DNA of 64,000 bases. Origin: Meandrina meandrites. Its lineage: Eukaryota; Cnidaria; Anthozoa; Scleractinia; Meandrinidae. Below are positions 1 to 10,374 of the stretch, piece after piece. Under the pieces are notes generated by a model. It saw only the letters and a program-made list of their open reading frames with translations, did not search any database and was not told where the DNA came from. The DNA is taken from assembly GCA_963693305.1 (NCBI GenBank), contig OY855915.1:10077107-10141106 (forward strand). The letters run 5' to 3'. Position numbers and translations under genes: made by a program. How positions within the stretch are numbered: position 1 is the first letter of the stretch; each line of letters starts with the position of its first letter.

Positions 1-464
1 ATCTCTGCTTAACAGAGAAATACTTTATCATCACCAAGCCACATCTGGCAACGCTAAACAAGCGGAACGAACTAATTTCGACCTGTAGGCACAAAAGAAA
101 ATACATTCTTAAATTTAGTTAAACGACACCGCGCGGGTTACGCTGCGCGCGCAGTATTGATGTAACGTGCTCAGGCTATCTAGCGTGCACTAAATTTAAA
201 AATAATATTTTATTTGAGATTTCCGACGGCCAACTGCAACGTATTTATAACGGAATGTTGTAACAGCGCATCTCATGCGATCATACTGATGTTAAGATTA
301 ACGTAAGTCCATGTTAGCAAATTTAACGCGTGAACTTAGTGCGGCTTAGTTTCGAAATAAGTGTTGTAGACGATTAAGCGCGCGCGCTATACTTTGTAAA
401 ATTTCAAATGTTGAAAACCGTTTCCATCACGCGATCATAACGTTTATGTAGAAGCTGACGCTTC
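1..464. other. Left edge, no gene recognised
   Basis: I see no coding region, RNA gene or clear repeat here. The stretch has several GC-rich alternating purine/pyrimidine runs (gcgcgc) in otherwise AT-rich DNA. It may be the upstream part of the retroelement that carries the hammerhead ribozyme just downstream, but nothing in the sequence proves that. Confidence 0.4.
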
Positions 465-545
465 AGTGTATGAAAGAGTTTAACTGATGAGTGGGTCACC
501 GTTCCGGTGGCCTATGAAACGGTATTGTATTAAACTCAATGCACT
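465..545 (+). ncRNA. Type I hammerhead self-cleaving ribozyme
   Basis: The conserved hammerhead core is complete. CTGATGA lies at 484-490 and GAAA at 516-519. Between them, stem II (491-501 with 505-515) pairs over 11 positions including G-T wobbles, closed by a three-base loop. Stem III is tiny: A519-C520 pairs with G527-T528 around loop 521-526. This leaves the cleavage site after A529 (GTA). Stem I is open at both ends: 476-483 pairs perfectly with 530-537. After an internal loop (472-475 against 538), 465-471 pairs with 539-545, as expected for the tertiary-contact loop of natural hammerheads. Type I ribozymes with a very short stem III are known from Penelope-like element terminal repeats and animal retrozymes. 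The short stem III suggests activity as a dimer. Which element it belongs to is not visible. The Penelope-like fragment at 2.5-3.1 kb is on the other strand. Only one copy was found in the window. Confidence 0.88.
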
Positions 546-570
546 CAAAATTTGAGTAGTTTAACTTCAA

Positions 571-576
<6 letters not shown>

Positions 577-652
<76 letters not shown>
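577..652. repeat. (TA)n microsatellite
   Basis: An almost uninterrupted run of about 37 TA dinucleotides lies between the ribozyme and the tRNA-like inverted repeat. It is a likely site of length variation and assembly error. Confidence 0.95.
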
Positions 653-659
<7 letters not shown>

Positions 660-708
660 GTTAAATAGGAACAGAAATAAACACAACTATATAAATGAGT
701 GAAAATGT

Positions 709-779
709 GGTCCAGCCGGGAATTGAACCCGGGTCTCCAGATTACTAGTCGGATGCCTTAACCACTCGGCCACTGAACC
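709..779 (-). tRNA. tRNA-like sequence, candidate tRNA-Thr (AGT)
   Basis: The 71-nt minus-strand sequence folds into a class I cloverleaf. It has a 7-bp acceptor stem with one wobble, a D-arm with GCC/GGC pairing, a T-arm with loop TTCAATT and a 4-nt variable region. The 7-nt anticodon loop CTAGTAA puts AGT at positions 34-36 (reads Thr codon ACT). The anticodon stem has one C-T mismatch, so this may be a pseudogene or a tRNA-derived repeat. CCA is not encoded. The same sequence recurs at 1423-1493 in inverted orientation. Confidence 0.6.
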
Positions 780-1032
780 AACCACGCTGGCAACGCAGCT
801 GGAAATTGACCTTATAGTGATTAGGTCCGGGGAGACATATCAACACATTTTCTGCAGCCAGGATCACCTCACTACACCCCGGTCGATCGGCGATTCACAG
901 TCCTATTCCCCCGAGGAGAGAAATAAATATTAAATTAAGTGTGGGGTGGGGAATCTGGACAACTGACTGCCTCATTTATATAGGATCACCAACCTATTCC
1001 CGTTCGGAAGGCGATTCACAGCGATTTCTGAT

Positions 1033-1066
1033 AGTCGGATGCCTTAACCACTCGGCCACTGAACCA
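1033..1066 (-). pseudogene. Half tRNA-like copy
   Basis: This is the 5' half of the same tRNA-like sequence (acceptor 5' strand, D-arm, part of the anticodon arm). It breaks off inside the anticodon loop and lies at the centre of the large inverted repeat. A T-arm/acceptor 3' half lies at 1084-1103 on the opposite strand, so the two halves cannot form one tRNA. Confidence 0.65.
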
Positions 1067-1422
1067 ACCACGCTGGCAACGCAGTTCAATTCCCGGCTGG
1101 ACCACATTTTCACTCATTTATATAGTTGTGTTTATTTCTGTTCCTATTTAACTGTGTATGTATTTATTTATCAGAAATCGCTGTGAATCGCCTTCCGAAC
1201 GGGAATAGGTTGGTGATCCTATATAAATGAGGCAGTCAGTTGTCCAGATTCCCCACCCCACACTTAATTTAATATTTATTTCTCTCCTCGGGGGAATAGG
1301 ACTGTGAATCGCCGATCGACCGGGGTGTAGTGAGGTGATCCTGGCTGCAGAAAATGTGTTGATATGTCTCCCCGGACCTAATCACTATAAGGTCAATTTC
1401 CAGCTGCGTTGCCAGCGTGGTT

Positions 1423-1493
1423 GGTTCAGTGGCCGAGTGGTTAAGGCATCCGACTAGTAATCTGGAGACCCGGGTTCAATTCCCGGCTGGACC
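1423..1493 (+). tRNA. tRNA-like sequence, candidate tRNA-Thr (AGT)
   Basis: Mirror copy of 709-779, with the same 71-nt cloverleaf, A-box-like GTGGTTAAGG, B-box-like GGGTTCAATTCC and anticodon AGT by position. The upstream 20 bases (gttgccagcgtgg region) are shared with an unrelated tRNA-like sequence at 1828-1898, which argues that tRNA plus leader spread together as a repeat unit. It could be transcribed by RNA polymerase III. Whether it makes a charged tRNA is unknown. Confidence 0.6.
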
Positions 1494-1638
1494 ACATTTT
1501 CACATTTTCTGTTCCTATTTAACTGTGTATGTATTTATTTATCAGAAATCGCTGTGAATCGCCTTCCGAACGGGAATAGGTTGGTGATCCTATATAAATG
1601 AGGCAGTCAGTTGTCCAGATTCCCCACCCCACACTTAA

Positions 1639-1756
<118 letters not shown>

Positions 1757-1827
1757 TGAATGAAGAAATGAAACCCATCCCGTAAATACAACATGTAAGG
1801 TAATTGAATGAAAAAGAAGAAAGAATT

Positions 1828-1898
1828 GCCCTGAGCGGGATTTGAACCCACGTCCCCCTGAAACCGGTAGGGTGTGATGACCACTACACTATCAGGAC
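1828..1898 (-). tRNA. tRNA-like sequence with atypical anticodon loop
   Basis: The 71-nt minus-strand cloverleaf has a 7-bp acceptor (one wobble), a D-arm containing AGTGGTCATC, and a good T-arm (stem GTGGG/CCCGC, loop TTCAAAT). The anticodon stem closes with an A-C mismatch. The loop CCGGTTT would place GGT at 34-36 but lacks the almost universal T33. I read it as a tRNA pseudogene or tRNA-derived repeat, not a confident functional tRNA. Confidence 0.5.
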
Positions 1899-2189
1899 AA
1901 CCACGCTGGCAACGCAGTTATTTTAGATAGTGTTTTTGGGCCGTTCGCGGGAATCCCGGGATTCTTTCTCCGGGTTGAGATGGGAAAGCCTGTAACCCCT
2001 TCATAGCCTTAAACCTAAGGATCGACATATATGACGATTCACAGGCAAATAACCAACTTAGGCATCAGCCAATCAGGAGGATCAAATTAATGATACAGGC
2101 TAATTTAATAATAATGGCTGAATGAAGAAATGAAACCCATCCCGTAAATACAACATGTAAGGTAATTGAATGAAAAAGAAGAAAGAATT

Positions 2190-2260
2190 GCCCTGAGCGG
2201 GATTTGAACCCACGTCCCCCTGAAACCGGTAGGGTGTGATGACCACTACACTATCAGGAC
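2190..2260 (-). tRNA. tRNA-like sequence, second copy
   Basis: Direct copy of 1828-1898 with the same fold and the same unusual anticodon loop. Unlike the first copy, its upstream flank runs straight into a TA tract instead of the gttgccagcgtgg leader, so the shared leader is missing here. Confidence 0.5.
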
Positions 2261-2469
2261 AACCTATATATATATATATAATGATGAATAGTAAAAAGAT
2301 TTCAATTCATCATCATTATAATCACTGCTCCTCTTAGAGTTGAGCGCTCTATAAATTTATTCTAATCAAGTTCAAGAAGTGTTATATATTATATATTATA
2401 TATATATATATATATAATTTTTCACACGCACCTTTTGTGTGTATAGATCTTGCTTCAAGTTCAAATAAA

Positions 2470-3095
2470 AATTAACACAAATGAAGTTATGACACACTTT
2501 TTACAATCACCTATATTTCGGCCGGTTTACCGGCCTTCCTCAGGGTGAATAACTGAAAAACGCGTAACACGCCATTATACAGTACGTTACAGATTTAAAC
2601 TATATACAGAGCACGCGCTAAATACACAGTAACGGCTACACATTTGAATTAAGCAGTTTGCGCGCGCTAACACTAAGACCGCGCGAAAACATTGAGCTCG
2701 CGCGCATATAATGAGTTAATTATAAAGAAATTCACTAAAGGGAATTCTAATTACGTAAACGTTCTCCACGATTTTGGCTGTAGAAAAAGTTGCTCTCATT
2801 GAGACCGCTGGGTCTCAAGGAGCGAAGCCGATACGCCCACTGTCCTTCTTTGTCTATTAGATTTTCCTTTTTGTTTACCCTATCTATCAGTTGTACATTA
2901 AGATCTTGTAGTCCCTGATGTCCGTCGCTGAAAAAATGTTTATAAATAAGGTCATCGGTTTCCTTATTGGCAGGTGACATCTTGGAGTGAGCTCCAAGCC
3001 GCCTCTTATGGTTATTAAATCTTAGCCTAAACTTAGTGGTAGTGGAGCCGACATACTGTAAACCACAAACCTTGCAAAATATATAAAAATGTCAC
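2470..3095 (-). mobile_element. 3' end of a Penelope-like retroelement
   Basis: Read on the minus strand, a GIY-YIG reading frame (2747-3095) is followed by about 250 bp of untranslated sequence. That contains a perfect GGCCGG/CCGGCC hairpin (2520-2535) just after a CCTGAGGAAG-type motif. Such a hairpin plus 'cctgaagaagg' motif downstream of the endonuclease is a habit of Penelope-like elements, and a related one occurs at 10475-10956. The reverse transcriptase part is absent, so this is a 5'-truncated copy. The exact 3' boundary near 2470 is a guess. Confidence 0.65.
2747..3095 (-). pseudogene. GIY-YIG endonuclease C-terminal fragment (Penelope-like)
   Basis: On the minus strand the frame from 3079 reads FCKVCGLQYVGSTTTKFRLR and then a basic segment. 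It ends about 100 residues later with EGQWAYRLRSLRPSGLNE, typical of the GIY-YIG domain that ends Penelope-like reverse transcriptases. The sequence upstream of 3080 continues the family only in another frame (a TGA interrupts at 3094-3092), so there is a frameshift. A Met-initiated 77-residue frame inside (2980 down to 2747) is only part of the domain. The domain nicks DNA to prime retroelement insertion. This copy cannot do so. Confidence 0.75.
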
Positions 3096-4648
3096 GTTTG
3101 TCTCGAAAGTATGCAAATTTAATACTTCACTTTTGGAATAATAATGGTTCCAACGGGCGCTGCAAAGTGGCTTATTGAAAACACTTTTGCCGGCTATAAC
3201 CTGAAATATGGCTTAATCAAGTAACACAAGTAGAGCCCGTTAATCATGACGATATATATTAGGATAAAAACCTAGCAGTGGTTGCTTCAAATTCACCAGT
3301 CGCAAGACGTGTTCGACCGAGCGGCATGCGAACTGAACGTGAAGTCACTGGAGAAATGACAGGAAAGAAACGTATTGCAACGGTCAGGACATCATATTCG
3401 AGCAAAGGTGAACATATTTATTTTGATTCATGCCTAAATATTGCTAGTATTGCGATTAAATTGATTTAAAGAACAAATACGGTGGTAATACTTTTGGTCA
3501 CGCATTCAAAGGCTGGCGTGATTTAGTGCCGTTTTTGTACGATTTTGAATAATTTTTTGACAAGTGCTTAATCATTGGCCCAAACCAAACTTTGCATATT
3601 TTGAAAGTATCATCCTTCTACAATGTAAATACCTATATCTCAAGGATATCCGAGATATGGCACATGGTGAAAATGACGATTCTTTTGACCGACCGACTTT
3701 CATGGCGCGTGAGAATAGTCTGGTCTTGTTTACCGTTAAATAATTAGATTAAACCAAAACTCTTGAAACTATGCTTCTTTGGACAAGGAAGAGTCATGCA
3801 ATAAACCGGTTGTATTTATTTTTTTCTGCGCTTGATCGTTTTGGCATGCGAATCGAATGAAAATGGTCGATTTTCAGCCCAATTTGGACCCTCTGAATCG
3901 AGTCTAGACGTGAAATCGAAAATTTCGTTTTTCTCAGAAAAATAAAAATATTTGAAGGAAAAAACAACGTGCCGTTTTTAGTTTTACCAAGGACTGTCTA
4001 CATGCAAAAGATGAGCGAAATCCCTGTTTTTTAGCCTTGCCGCAAAAAATCATTTTTGTCTTATTTTTCTGGAAACTTCCTCTTAATTTCTCCTGCTGAC
4101 CATAACAGTGAAAATACAGGAGATGGGGCCTATGGTTTATCGTCTATATCTGAAAAGACTACAATTTTTAACCATTTGAATATTAATTGCTGTTAACATA
4201 CCGAGCATCAATAGGTTAAGTATGGCTCAACAGGCAGAGTTAGAGATGAGTACACGTTTCTGAAATGATAAGCATCCGAATCAATAGTAGCAAAATTATC
4301 CACTATTTGTAATTGATATTCGAAATGAAGCTTTCAGGCTTCTTCAAACTATGAGGTCTTTTAGCATAATGAAATGCCGTCTGCATGCCACCTCTAAAGT
4401 GGTGTTTTAGCTAGAGAAAAATAAAACAAAACACAGAAACAATCATATGAGAAGGAACATAAAATTAAACAGTTACGTTTTCACCGGGCTGGAATAATAT
4501 TAATGGCATGGACATCTTTTCATTCAACATTTACTCGGAAACTTTATTTGAAAGAAAAACTACCTCAAACTAGTCGCGATGAAAACTTACTTGAATTATT
4601 TTGATGGCAGAAACTCACGCTCTGTACTTGTACGCGCTTCAGTTCAAT
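3096..4648. other. No gene recognised
   Basis: The stretch contains only short open frames (the longest, at 3278-3469, resembles nothing I know). It is AT-rich, with A and T runs, and shows no domain, tRNA fold or long inverted repeat that I can support. Confidence 0.4.
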
Positions 4649-4965
4649 TAATTCTAGTTTTATGCACTTTTAGTACTTTCTGTCAAGCCTGTCATTCGGT
4701 GAAAACGAAAAGTTACGGAATAAAAATAGATCAAAATAAAGTTTTTAAAGTGGGGTTTCTGGAACTAAACTTTATTCTAAATAACTTCAGCAGTCTGTGA
4801 AGTTTGTGGCTTGTAAACTTTCCATGCAGTCCTTTGCTTTCGCGCTGAATGACTCCGGCCGCAGTTTGCTAGATGTCCTCTTAAAAGTAACTTTAAACTG
4901 TTGAATACATTTTCTTCCGTGAACCGTTTGCATTATCCCTTTTAAAAAACGTTTTCCATAGTTAG
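4649..4965 (+). repeat. Dispersed repeat family A
   Basis: Begins aattctagttttatgc and ends near gttttccatagtta. Related copies lie at about 30123-30415, 31006-31298 and 63296-63664 in the same orientation. The copies at 30-31 kb are nearly identical to each other, and this one is the most diverged. No coding capacity is conserved. The class is unknown. Confidence 0.75.
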
Positions 4966-5954
4966 TTCATAATTAAGCAATAGACCACACTTTCTAGGGG
5001 TTTACCGGCGCAATGAACCCCCTTGGGATGTTGGGAGAAAACTCGAAAAGCTTGTTACAGACTGGAAGAAAGCATCAAATTTGGCACACATGGTCTTTTC
5101 AGTATACCAAACAAGTTCAGAAGGGGTGACACGTGATCCGATTATCCGGGGGGGGGGATAACACCCAATTCAATTTCTGGGTATTTCTATTAGCATGAAA
5201 ACGAGGCTGGGCAGTCAAAATGACCCTTTTCTGTGTTTCTAATCAGCAGCCTGAGTCAAAATACACAAAAATATCACTCATTAGGTGGTTTCGTCGGTTT
5301 GCAAAGTTCACGGATGTTTCCAATATAGTCACGTGACAATCCCATGAGTCTTTGCATGAAAATGAAATCAAAGTTCCTCTTCATGCTTCTTATTGGCAAA
5401 TTTAGTCGAAACGCATCAGAAAATCACTCATTAGATAGTCTGGTTAATTTGAAAAGTACTTAAGGTGTTTACAATAATTATGGTCACGTGACAGTCCCAT
5501 AAGGCTTTGCAAATGAGGAGTACCATCTGCAGAGCATGTGGGATCACCATTAGGAATTTCAATAAATATAAACGTATTATTTGCCACACATTCCAAGAAC
5601 ACGAATAAATTTGAATCAGGGTTTCTGCAAGCACTGTAACGAGGCTAACACATTAAAATAAGTCTTGCAGCTTCACGATTCAAACGAGGTCCTGCTTTCC
5701 TTGCTCATCTTAACTAAAACGCCCTAAACCGCCCAAGACGAGTGCGCGCCTTTGTTCCACTTTTGACGTCATCACCTTTAGCCAAAAAGGCATTAATTAT
5801 CTTCAAACGCTACAGGAGGAAAATATCTTTCCAATGATACCCAAAGCAGAGGGATTCGGTAAATTGAGTTTGAAATACCTACAAAACGCTTAGAAAGTTG
5901 AGTGAAAAACTCGGAGGAAAATCCTTGGCTACTCCATGGTACGGATTTCCAGTC
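4966..5954. other. No gene; degenerate tandem repeat inside
   Basis: No coding region is recognised. Positions about 5246-5360 and 5406-5515 are diverged direct copies, sharing atcactcatta and tcacgtgaca...cccat blocks about 160 bp apart. A G run lies at 5148-5157. Confidence 0.45.
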
Positions 5955-6380
5955 TCGTTGGGCCATCCCCTTTTTCTTTCGTTTATTGTCGAATGCGTTT
6001 TCTGATTTTGGGTCGGTCGGTCGGAAAAGAAAAAAAAAGAAACAGAAAAAAATTGGAAAAGGAGTCTGGAACTAGGAGGCGCGGTATCTCAGCGTAATAT
6101 CCGTGGAGCCTGGAAACAACAAGACGCGCTTATAAAGTCAACATGGCGGCAATGGAGGAAGGAAAGATCGACGTCGTGGTTAAACTCAAGCGAGAACAGC
6201 GAAAAAAGGATGAACCACCAAAACTGTAGGGCAAAAAATTGCCTATGTTTCGGATTAAGGTGACATTTGTTTGAAATAATGTGTCATTGCCTTCTGTATA
6301 ACTTTTTTTTTTTTAAACGCGAAAATCTGGGTCGGTCGGACGACGCTAAACAGAGAAAAAAAAGGGGATGGCCTTGACGT
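5955..6380. repeat. Short inverted repeat flanking a small reading frame
   Basis: A ggccatccccttttt block near 5961 is inverted near 6362-6375 (aaaaggggatggcc), and a gggtcggtcgg block occurs inside both ends. The arms are imperfect and about 60-80 bp long. They enclose the possible first exon at 6143-6229. Confidence 0.5.
6143..6229 (+). CDS. Possible small ORF or first exon, unknown product
   Basis: An ATG in good context (aacATGG) opens a 28-residue frame, MAAMEEGKIDVVVKLKREQR then KKDEPPKL, ending in TAG. It is upstream-rich in GC relative to its surroundings, with a MAAMEEG-type start typical of real N-termini. A GT inside ...AAACTGTAGGG (6226-6227) could be a splice donor that removes the stop, which would make this a first coding exon. 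No downstream exon was recognised, so it may be an orphan, a fragment copied by the surrounding inverted repeat, or chance. Confidence 0.25.
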   Translation: MAAMEEGKIDVVVKLKREQRKKDEPPKL

Positions 6381-6539
6381 TTTCTCGAAAATTGTCAACT
6401 TAAAGTAGGCCTGGTAGAAGACCAACAACTGTGGCAAAAAGCGGTTAGGAAAGAGGAGAAAGGAAAACAAAAAAAATTAATGAAAAGCAAAATTCAAGAG
6501 GTAGTGACTTTTTTATTTGTGCGCACCCTAGCTAAAATG

Positions 6540-6668
6540 TCATAATATATAGATTTAGGCAGGCCTAAAAGCGGAGCTCCCATTTATTATTACCAAATAA
6601 GTAGCCACACTATTTCTAAGCTTATCTGAGTGGTACAAAATAAATTAGTTTTTAATCGCTCATGGTTA
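6540..6668 (+). repeat. Dispersed repeat family C
   Basis: Starts ataatatatagatttaggc and continues through a conserved gtagccacactatttctaag to aatcgctcatggtta. A second copy at about 41131-41287 contains an extra internal segment of about 28 bp. The class is unknown. Confidence 0.7.
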
Positions 6669-6984
6669 AACTTTTAGGTATAAAGTAAAAAAGTATGAGT
6701 ATAAAACCTCTCATGGTTTTGTTGACGAAAGCGATGTCAACATATTTCGAGGTTAAACCGAAATTGACGAGTGCACTTTATTGGGTTCCTCACGTACGCA
6801 CGTAGGAGCACACAACATATCTTTGTAAAACTTTTTACAACGTTTACTGTACACTAATTAATACACCTTTATGAGTTATTCAATGTAAAAAGGACCTTGA
6901 TCTTGTTTTGATTTAATACAAAACAGTAAGGGCAAAAAATCAACTCAAGGCAAAAATAAAGTACAGAAAAACAAGTAAGCTTAA

Positions 6985-7605
6985 GACGGAATCCGCCAGG
7001 ACTTCGAGTAGTTGTTGGACAAAATTATGTACCAAAATTATTTACACCTTATTGCAAGCTTTTGTGTTACTGCTTCAAATATCTTATCAAAAGAAATCTT
7101 TTCTAACAACACCAAACATCGAAAACCAATCTCGAAGTTCCGCTGAATTCCACTAAATCGCTTAAAAGACGCGAGCTTTTGCCTACAGCTTGTGAACATA
7201 AAATTTCATTTTCTCAGGCTCTGATAAGAAATTGTTGTACCAAAATTATTTACACCTTATTGCAAACTTTTGTGTTACTGCTTCAAATATCTTATCAAAA
7301 GAAATCTTTTCTAACAACACCAAACACCGAAAACAAATTTTGAAATTTCACTGAATTCCACTGAATCGCTTAAAGACGATTTTACAAAATGGCTGCACGT
7401 GAGAATTTCCCTATAGCTTGTGAACTTTGAAATTCATTTTCTAAGACTCTGATAAGAAATTGCTGTTGGTGTTATCAGTGATAATTACTTACATCTTTAC
7501 CTTTTATTTAGGGTAGAAAATAACGCAATAGGATTTAAATTATTCTGGTACTCGATTTTTGTCCAACTTAAATAAATATTACTCGACTTCCTGGTGGATT
7601 CCGTC
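6985..7605. mobile_element. Non-autonomous DNA transposon flanked by TTAA
   Basis: Terminal inverted repeats: the left end is gacggaatccgccaggactt and the right end, reverse-complemented, is gacggaatccaccaggaagt. Both run on through tcgagta to gttggacaaaa. TTAA flanks both sides (6981-6984, 7606-7609), as for piggyBac-type TTAA target sites, but the TIRs do not begin with CCC, so the superfamily is tentative. Inside are two diverged tandem units, 7028-7235 and 7236-7463, each starting tgtaccaaaattatttacac. There is no transposase frame. Confidence 0.7.
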
Positions 7606-7609
7606 TTAA

Positions 7610-9637
7610 ATCGCTGCTAAGCACAGTAGACAAAATGAACTCACACCACGCAAACTGAGAAAATCACGGCGGCAAAACAAACTCTGCAAATTGATGGTGG
7701 TTTTGTGCCGATTTTGTAAGTCAGATTTTGTGTAAGAATTGTTGCAGTTTGTGATTTGGGAAGTGGTGCACGCTAACTTAATAATGTTGTTTTGAACCGT
7801 CTTCTTTCTTTTCGCTGCGGTTTGCTTGCATGATAATCTAATTCTGTTTTCTCGTATGCGTTGCTAAATACCTAAGAGAATTTTATGCAGAGAACTGATT
7901 CAATTTTCTTCATTTGTGGTAAGCAAATATGCGGTAGGTAAAGCCCGGGAGGTAAAGTCTGAACTCACTCAGCCAAACACAGGTAACTCGCAACGAAATC
8001 GGCGAAATATTGGTTTACCCGTACAAGATTTCAAGGTCATTTCAACGCACTCGCTGATAAGAGAAACAAAACAAATGCAATCGAGTATCAAAAAAAAAAG
8101 CGGTTGGATAATAGATCACTTAAAAAATATTTTGGTGTGCAGTATCGCTGAGTAGTTTTACTCGTTTTTGTTTGCAGAATTTTTCCGTACGTGTAGTTTG
8201 TAATTTACAAATCGAAATCGTGATTTTGATCCGTGAAGCTTAATAATCTAATATTGTTTCCAAAATCCAATATTGAACATCACGGTTAACTCGACTAACT
8301 AAAACACAAAACAATTAGTCCAAATGAAATATTTAATAGACAATGTCTGTATAAAATGTACAAATATGAACAAGTTTGAAAGCAGCATTAATTGAATTGT
8401 AAATATTTACGAAAAGATGTGAAACCCCGACACAACTTCAAATTCGCTCATAAATGAAGTATAAACAGATTCTCATGCACAACAAAAAAGGCTTATGCTT
8501 AGTGCATACATTTACGTTTGTTACCTCATGTTTGGAGAAGGCTTGTAAATTCTGCAGGGCTAAAATTTCAAACCAACACAGTAATACACGCTACTCGTTG
8601 TAAGGTTACTCCAACAGCACCGACATATAAGTTCTTGCATGGTTTGAATTATCGGCGAAGATCGATCTCTCCTTTCCATTCGGTGTAGCTGTTAGGTCTG
8701 TAAGGAGTCTTTTGTCCATCACTTAGTGAACTTCACCGGCTCTGAGCTCACTTTTATTTCAGCTCAATGTCAGCTCAATTAACTTTTCGGCCATGGTCAG
8801 CCGCAGTGCTTCAACTCTCGGTGTTTTCCGATGTATATCATATTCAAGTCGGCAATTATTTTAAGCGGTTGTCCTAAATCATTTGGCATGAGCTTTCCAT
8901 AAAGTTGATGAGTAAATAGAGTGAGAAATATTCACGAAGAACTATGTTTTCCAGCATGCCCTCTTCGCGTGTTTCATTCAGGTTAAAAGGTGAACAAAGT
9001 ACCAACTATTTTAGCGCCTTTTCATACAATCGCCTCGTTTAAGTTGCAATGAAATGTCCAGATCATAAGAAAACACGAGAAAAACAACCAGAAGTGACAC
9101 AGTGTTTTAACAAATTTCTACGACAAACTAAGTTAGCTTTCGACAAACCAAAAAATGTTTTTGTGTTACTTTTTGCCAGAGAAGGACTCCTAATCAAGGA
9201 CAAAGACAAACTCGTCCCCAGCCCTAATCCGTGCGTACGGACGGACGGACGTGACATCCAAATTTTCTTGGCTTGATGGGTTAACCAATTTCTATGGGTA
9301 TGGAGCTCCGCTAAAATGTGTTGCTACTGGCAAGTGAGGGTTGTTTTTGTGTTGCAATGTGTTTTGAGTAGCTTGGATCTAATTTGGTTCGTAACTGACC
9401 AAATGTTTAAAACCTCAGGATTCAATGGTCATGCCTGTTCAGTTGCAGTTTTATACCGTGACACAAAAAACAACGTCTCAGCGTCACACAGACGTAGTTT
9501 TCAGGTTGAATATCTGCTAAAAATGTAAATAGTTGATTGGGATAAATGTTGACAATTCGGAATTTATAGACCTAGCTATACGTGTTAATAATTACTAATT
9601 GCAAAGATAGCTTCAAACAAAGACTTTTCCGCAGATA
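7610..9637. other. No gene recognised
   Basis: There are several 60-80 residue open frames (for example 7916-8155 and 9049-9276) but no domain, splice structure or codon signal that I can support. Positions 9441-9500 (ttgcagttttataccgtgac...) recur at the right edge of the window, about 63948-64000, so this end belongs to a dispersed repeat. Confidence 0.4.
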
Positions 9638-9951
9638 GAGTCTGATTGTGTGATCAAATCTGATTCTCTTACATAAAGGAAAAACATCTAGTTTTCGAGA
9701 TGTTTACCATAAGCAGAGGATTTTAAATGGATGATGGCTTGGGTAGCGACTATATTCTGTATCAGACGAGATTAAAACTATAAACAACTCACTGTAGGTT
9801 TGGGTAAGATTTGCTGCACAGACTGAATACCAACGGCCGGTTTGGTGCGGCACAACTAGATTCGTTCTTCAACTGATTTGTGAACAGTCAGATCAGATAT
9901 TGGAAACGGCACCAAATAAGAGCTGTGACATGCACAACTAGAGCTCTCAAT
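9638..9951 (+). repeat. Dispersed repeat family B
   Basis: Runs from gagtctgattgtg to ctagagctctca. Near-identical segments occur at about 30488-30801 and 31371-31684, where family A sits immediately upstream. There is no coding capacity. Confidence 0.75.
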
Positions 9952-10026
9952 TGACGTAAGCTGCCGAAACACGAGGGCCAGAACATGTTGCAATTGCAGG
10001 GGAAAATCGTGTACTAGTTTGCCCTG

Positions 10027-10130
10027 TTCAGTACTGTCATCCAACAGAGGGGGCTTTATAATTAAGTATAACTGGATGTATTTTTTGTTAACGGGTAAAT
10101 GGGCCTACAACTGGGGAGGGGTTATGAGCA
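10027..10130 (+). repeat. Dispersed repeat family F
   Basis: Starts near cagtactgtcatc. Contains agagggggctt, ggatgtattttttgttaac and actggggaggggttat. A second copy lies at about 35885-35992 in the same orientation. Confidence 0.65.
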
Positions 10131-10374
10131 GTATGGTGGCCTATGACTATCATTCGAAATTTGCCTCATATTTACAAAAAAAATTGTAAAACAGAACAAG
10201 AATTAAATACTATTCAAATCAAAAAATAAAAGCGTTGAACATGAAAATGAAACGCAAAGCAGAAATAAAATGAAGATAAAAACCAAAACAAAGCGAATTA
10301 AACATGAAACAAAAACAAAACTCGAGTAATGCATAAAAGTATTATCAGTTGAAGTAATGTCAACAAGCCTTCAA

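Larger units (their letters stand above)
699..1503. repeat. Large inverted repeat with tRNA-like genes in both arms
   Basis: Positions 699-1031 are the reverse complement of 1171-1503 (333-bp arms, symmetric about 1101) with no mismatch noticed by eye. Each arm ends in a tRNA-like sequence (709-779 minus, 1423-1493 plus). The 139-bp spacer is itself a join of a half tRNA-like copy (1033-1066, minus) and a plus-strand piece starting in the T-arm (from 1084). A further direct copy of about 1136-1274 follows at about 1507-1645. The structure is either a recent rearrangement of a tRNA-containing repeat or an assembly artefact. The flanking TA tracts make the second plausible. Confidence 0.85.

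Noticed and set aside
4579..4800. 73-residue frame with a hydrophobic start resembling a signal peptide
   Set aside because: It lies largely in dispersed repeat family A; the other copies do not keep the frame.
9049..9276. 75-residue plus-strand frame
   Set aside because: No domain, an antisense frame of similar length overlaps it, and it ends in a cggacgga microsatellite-like run.
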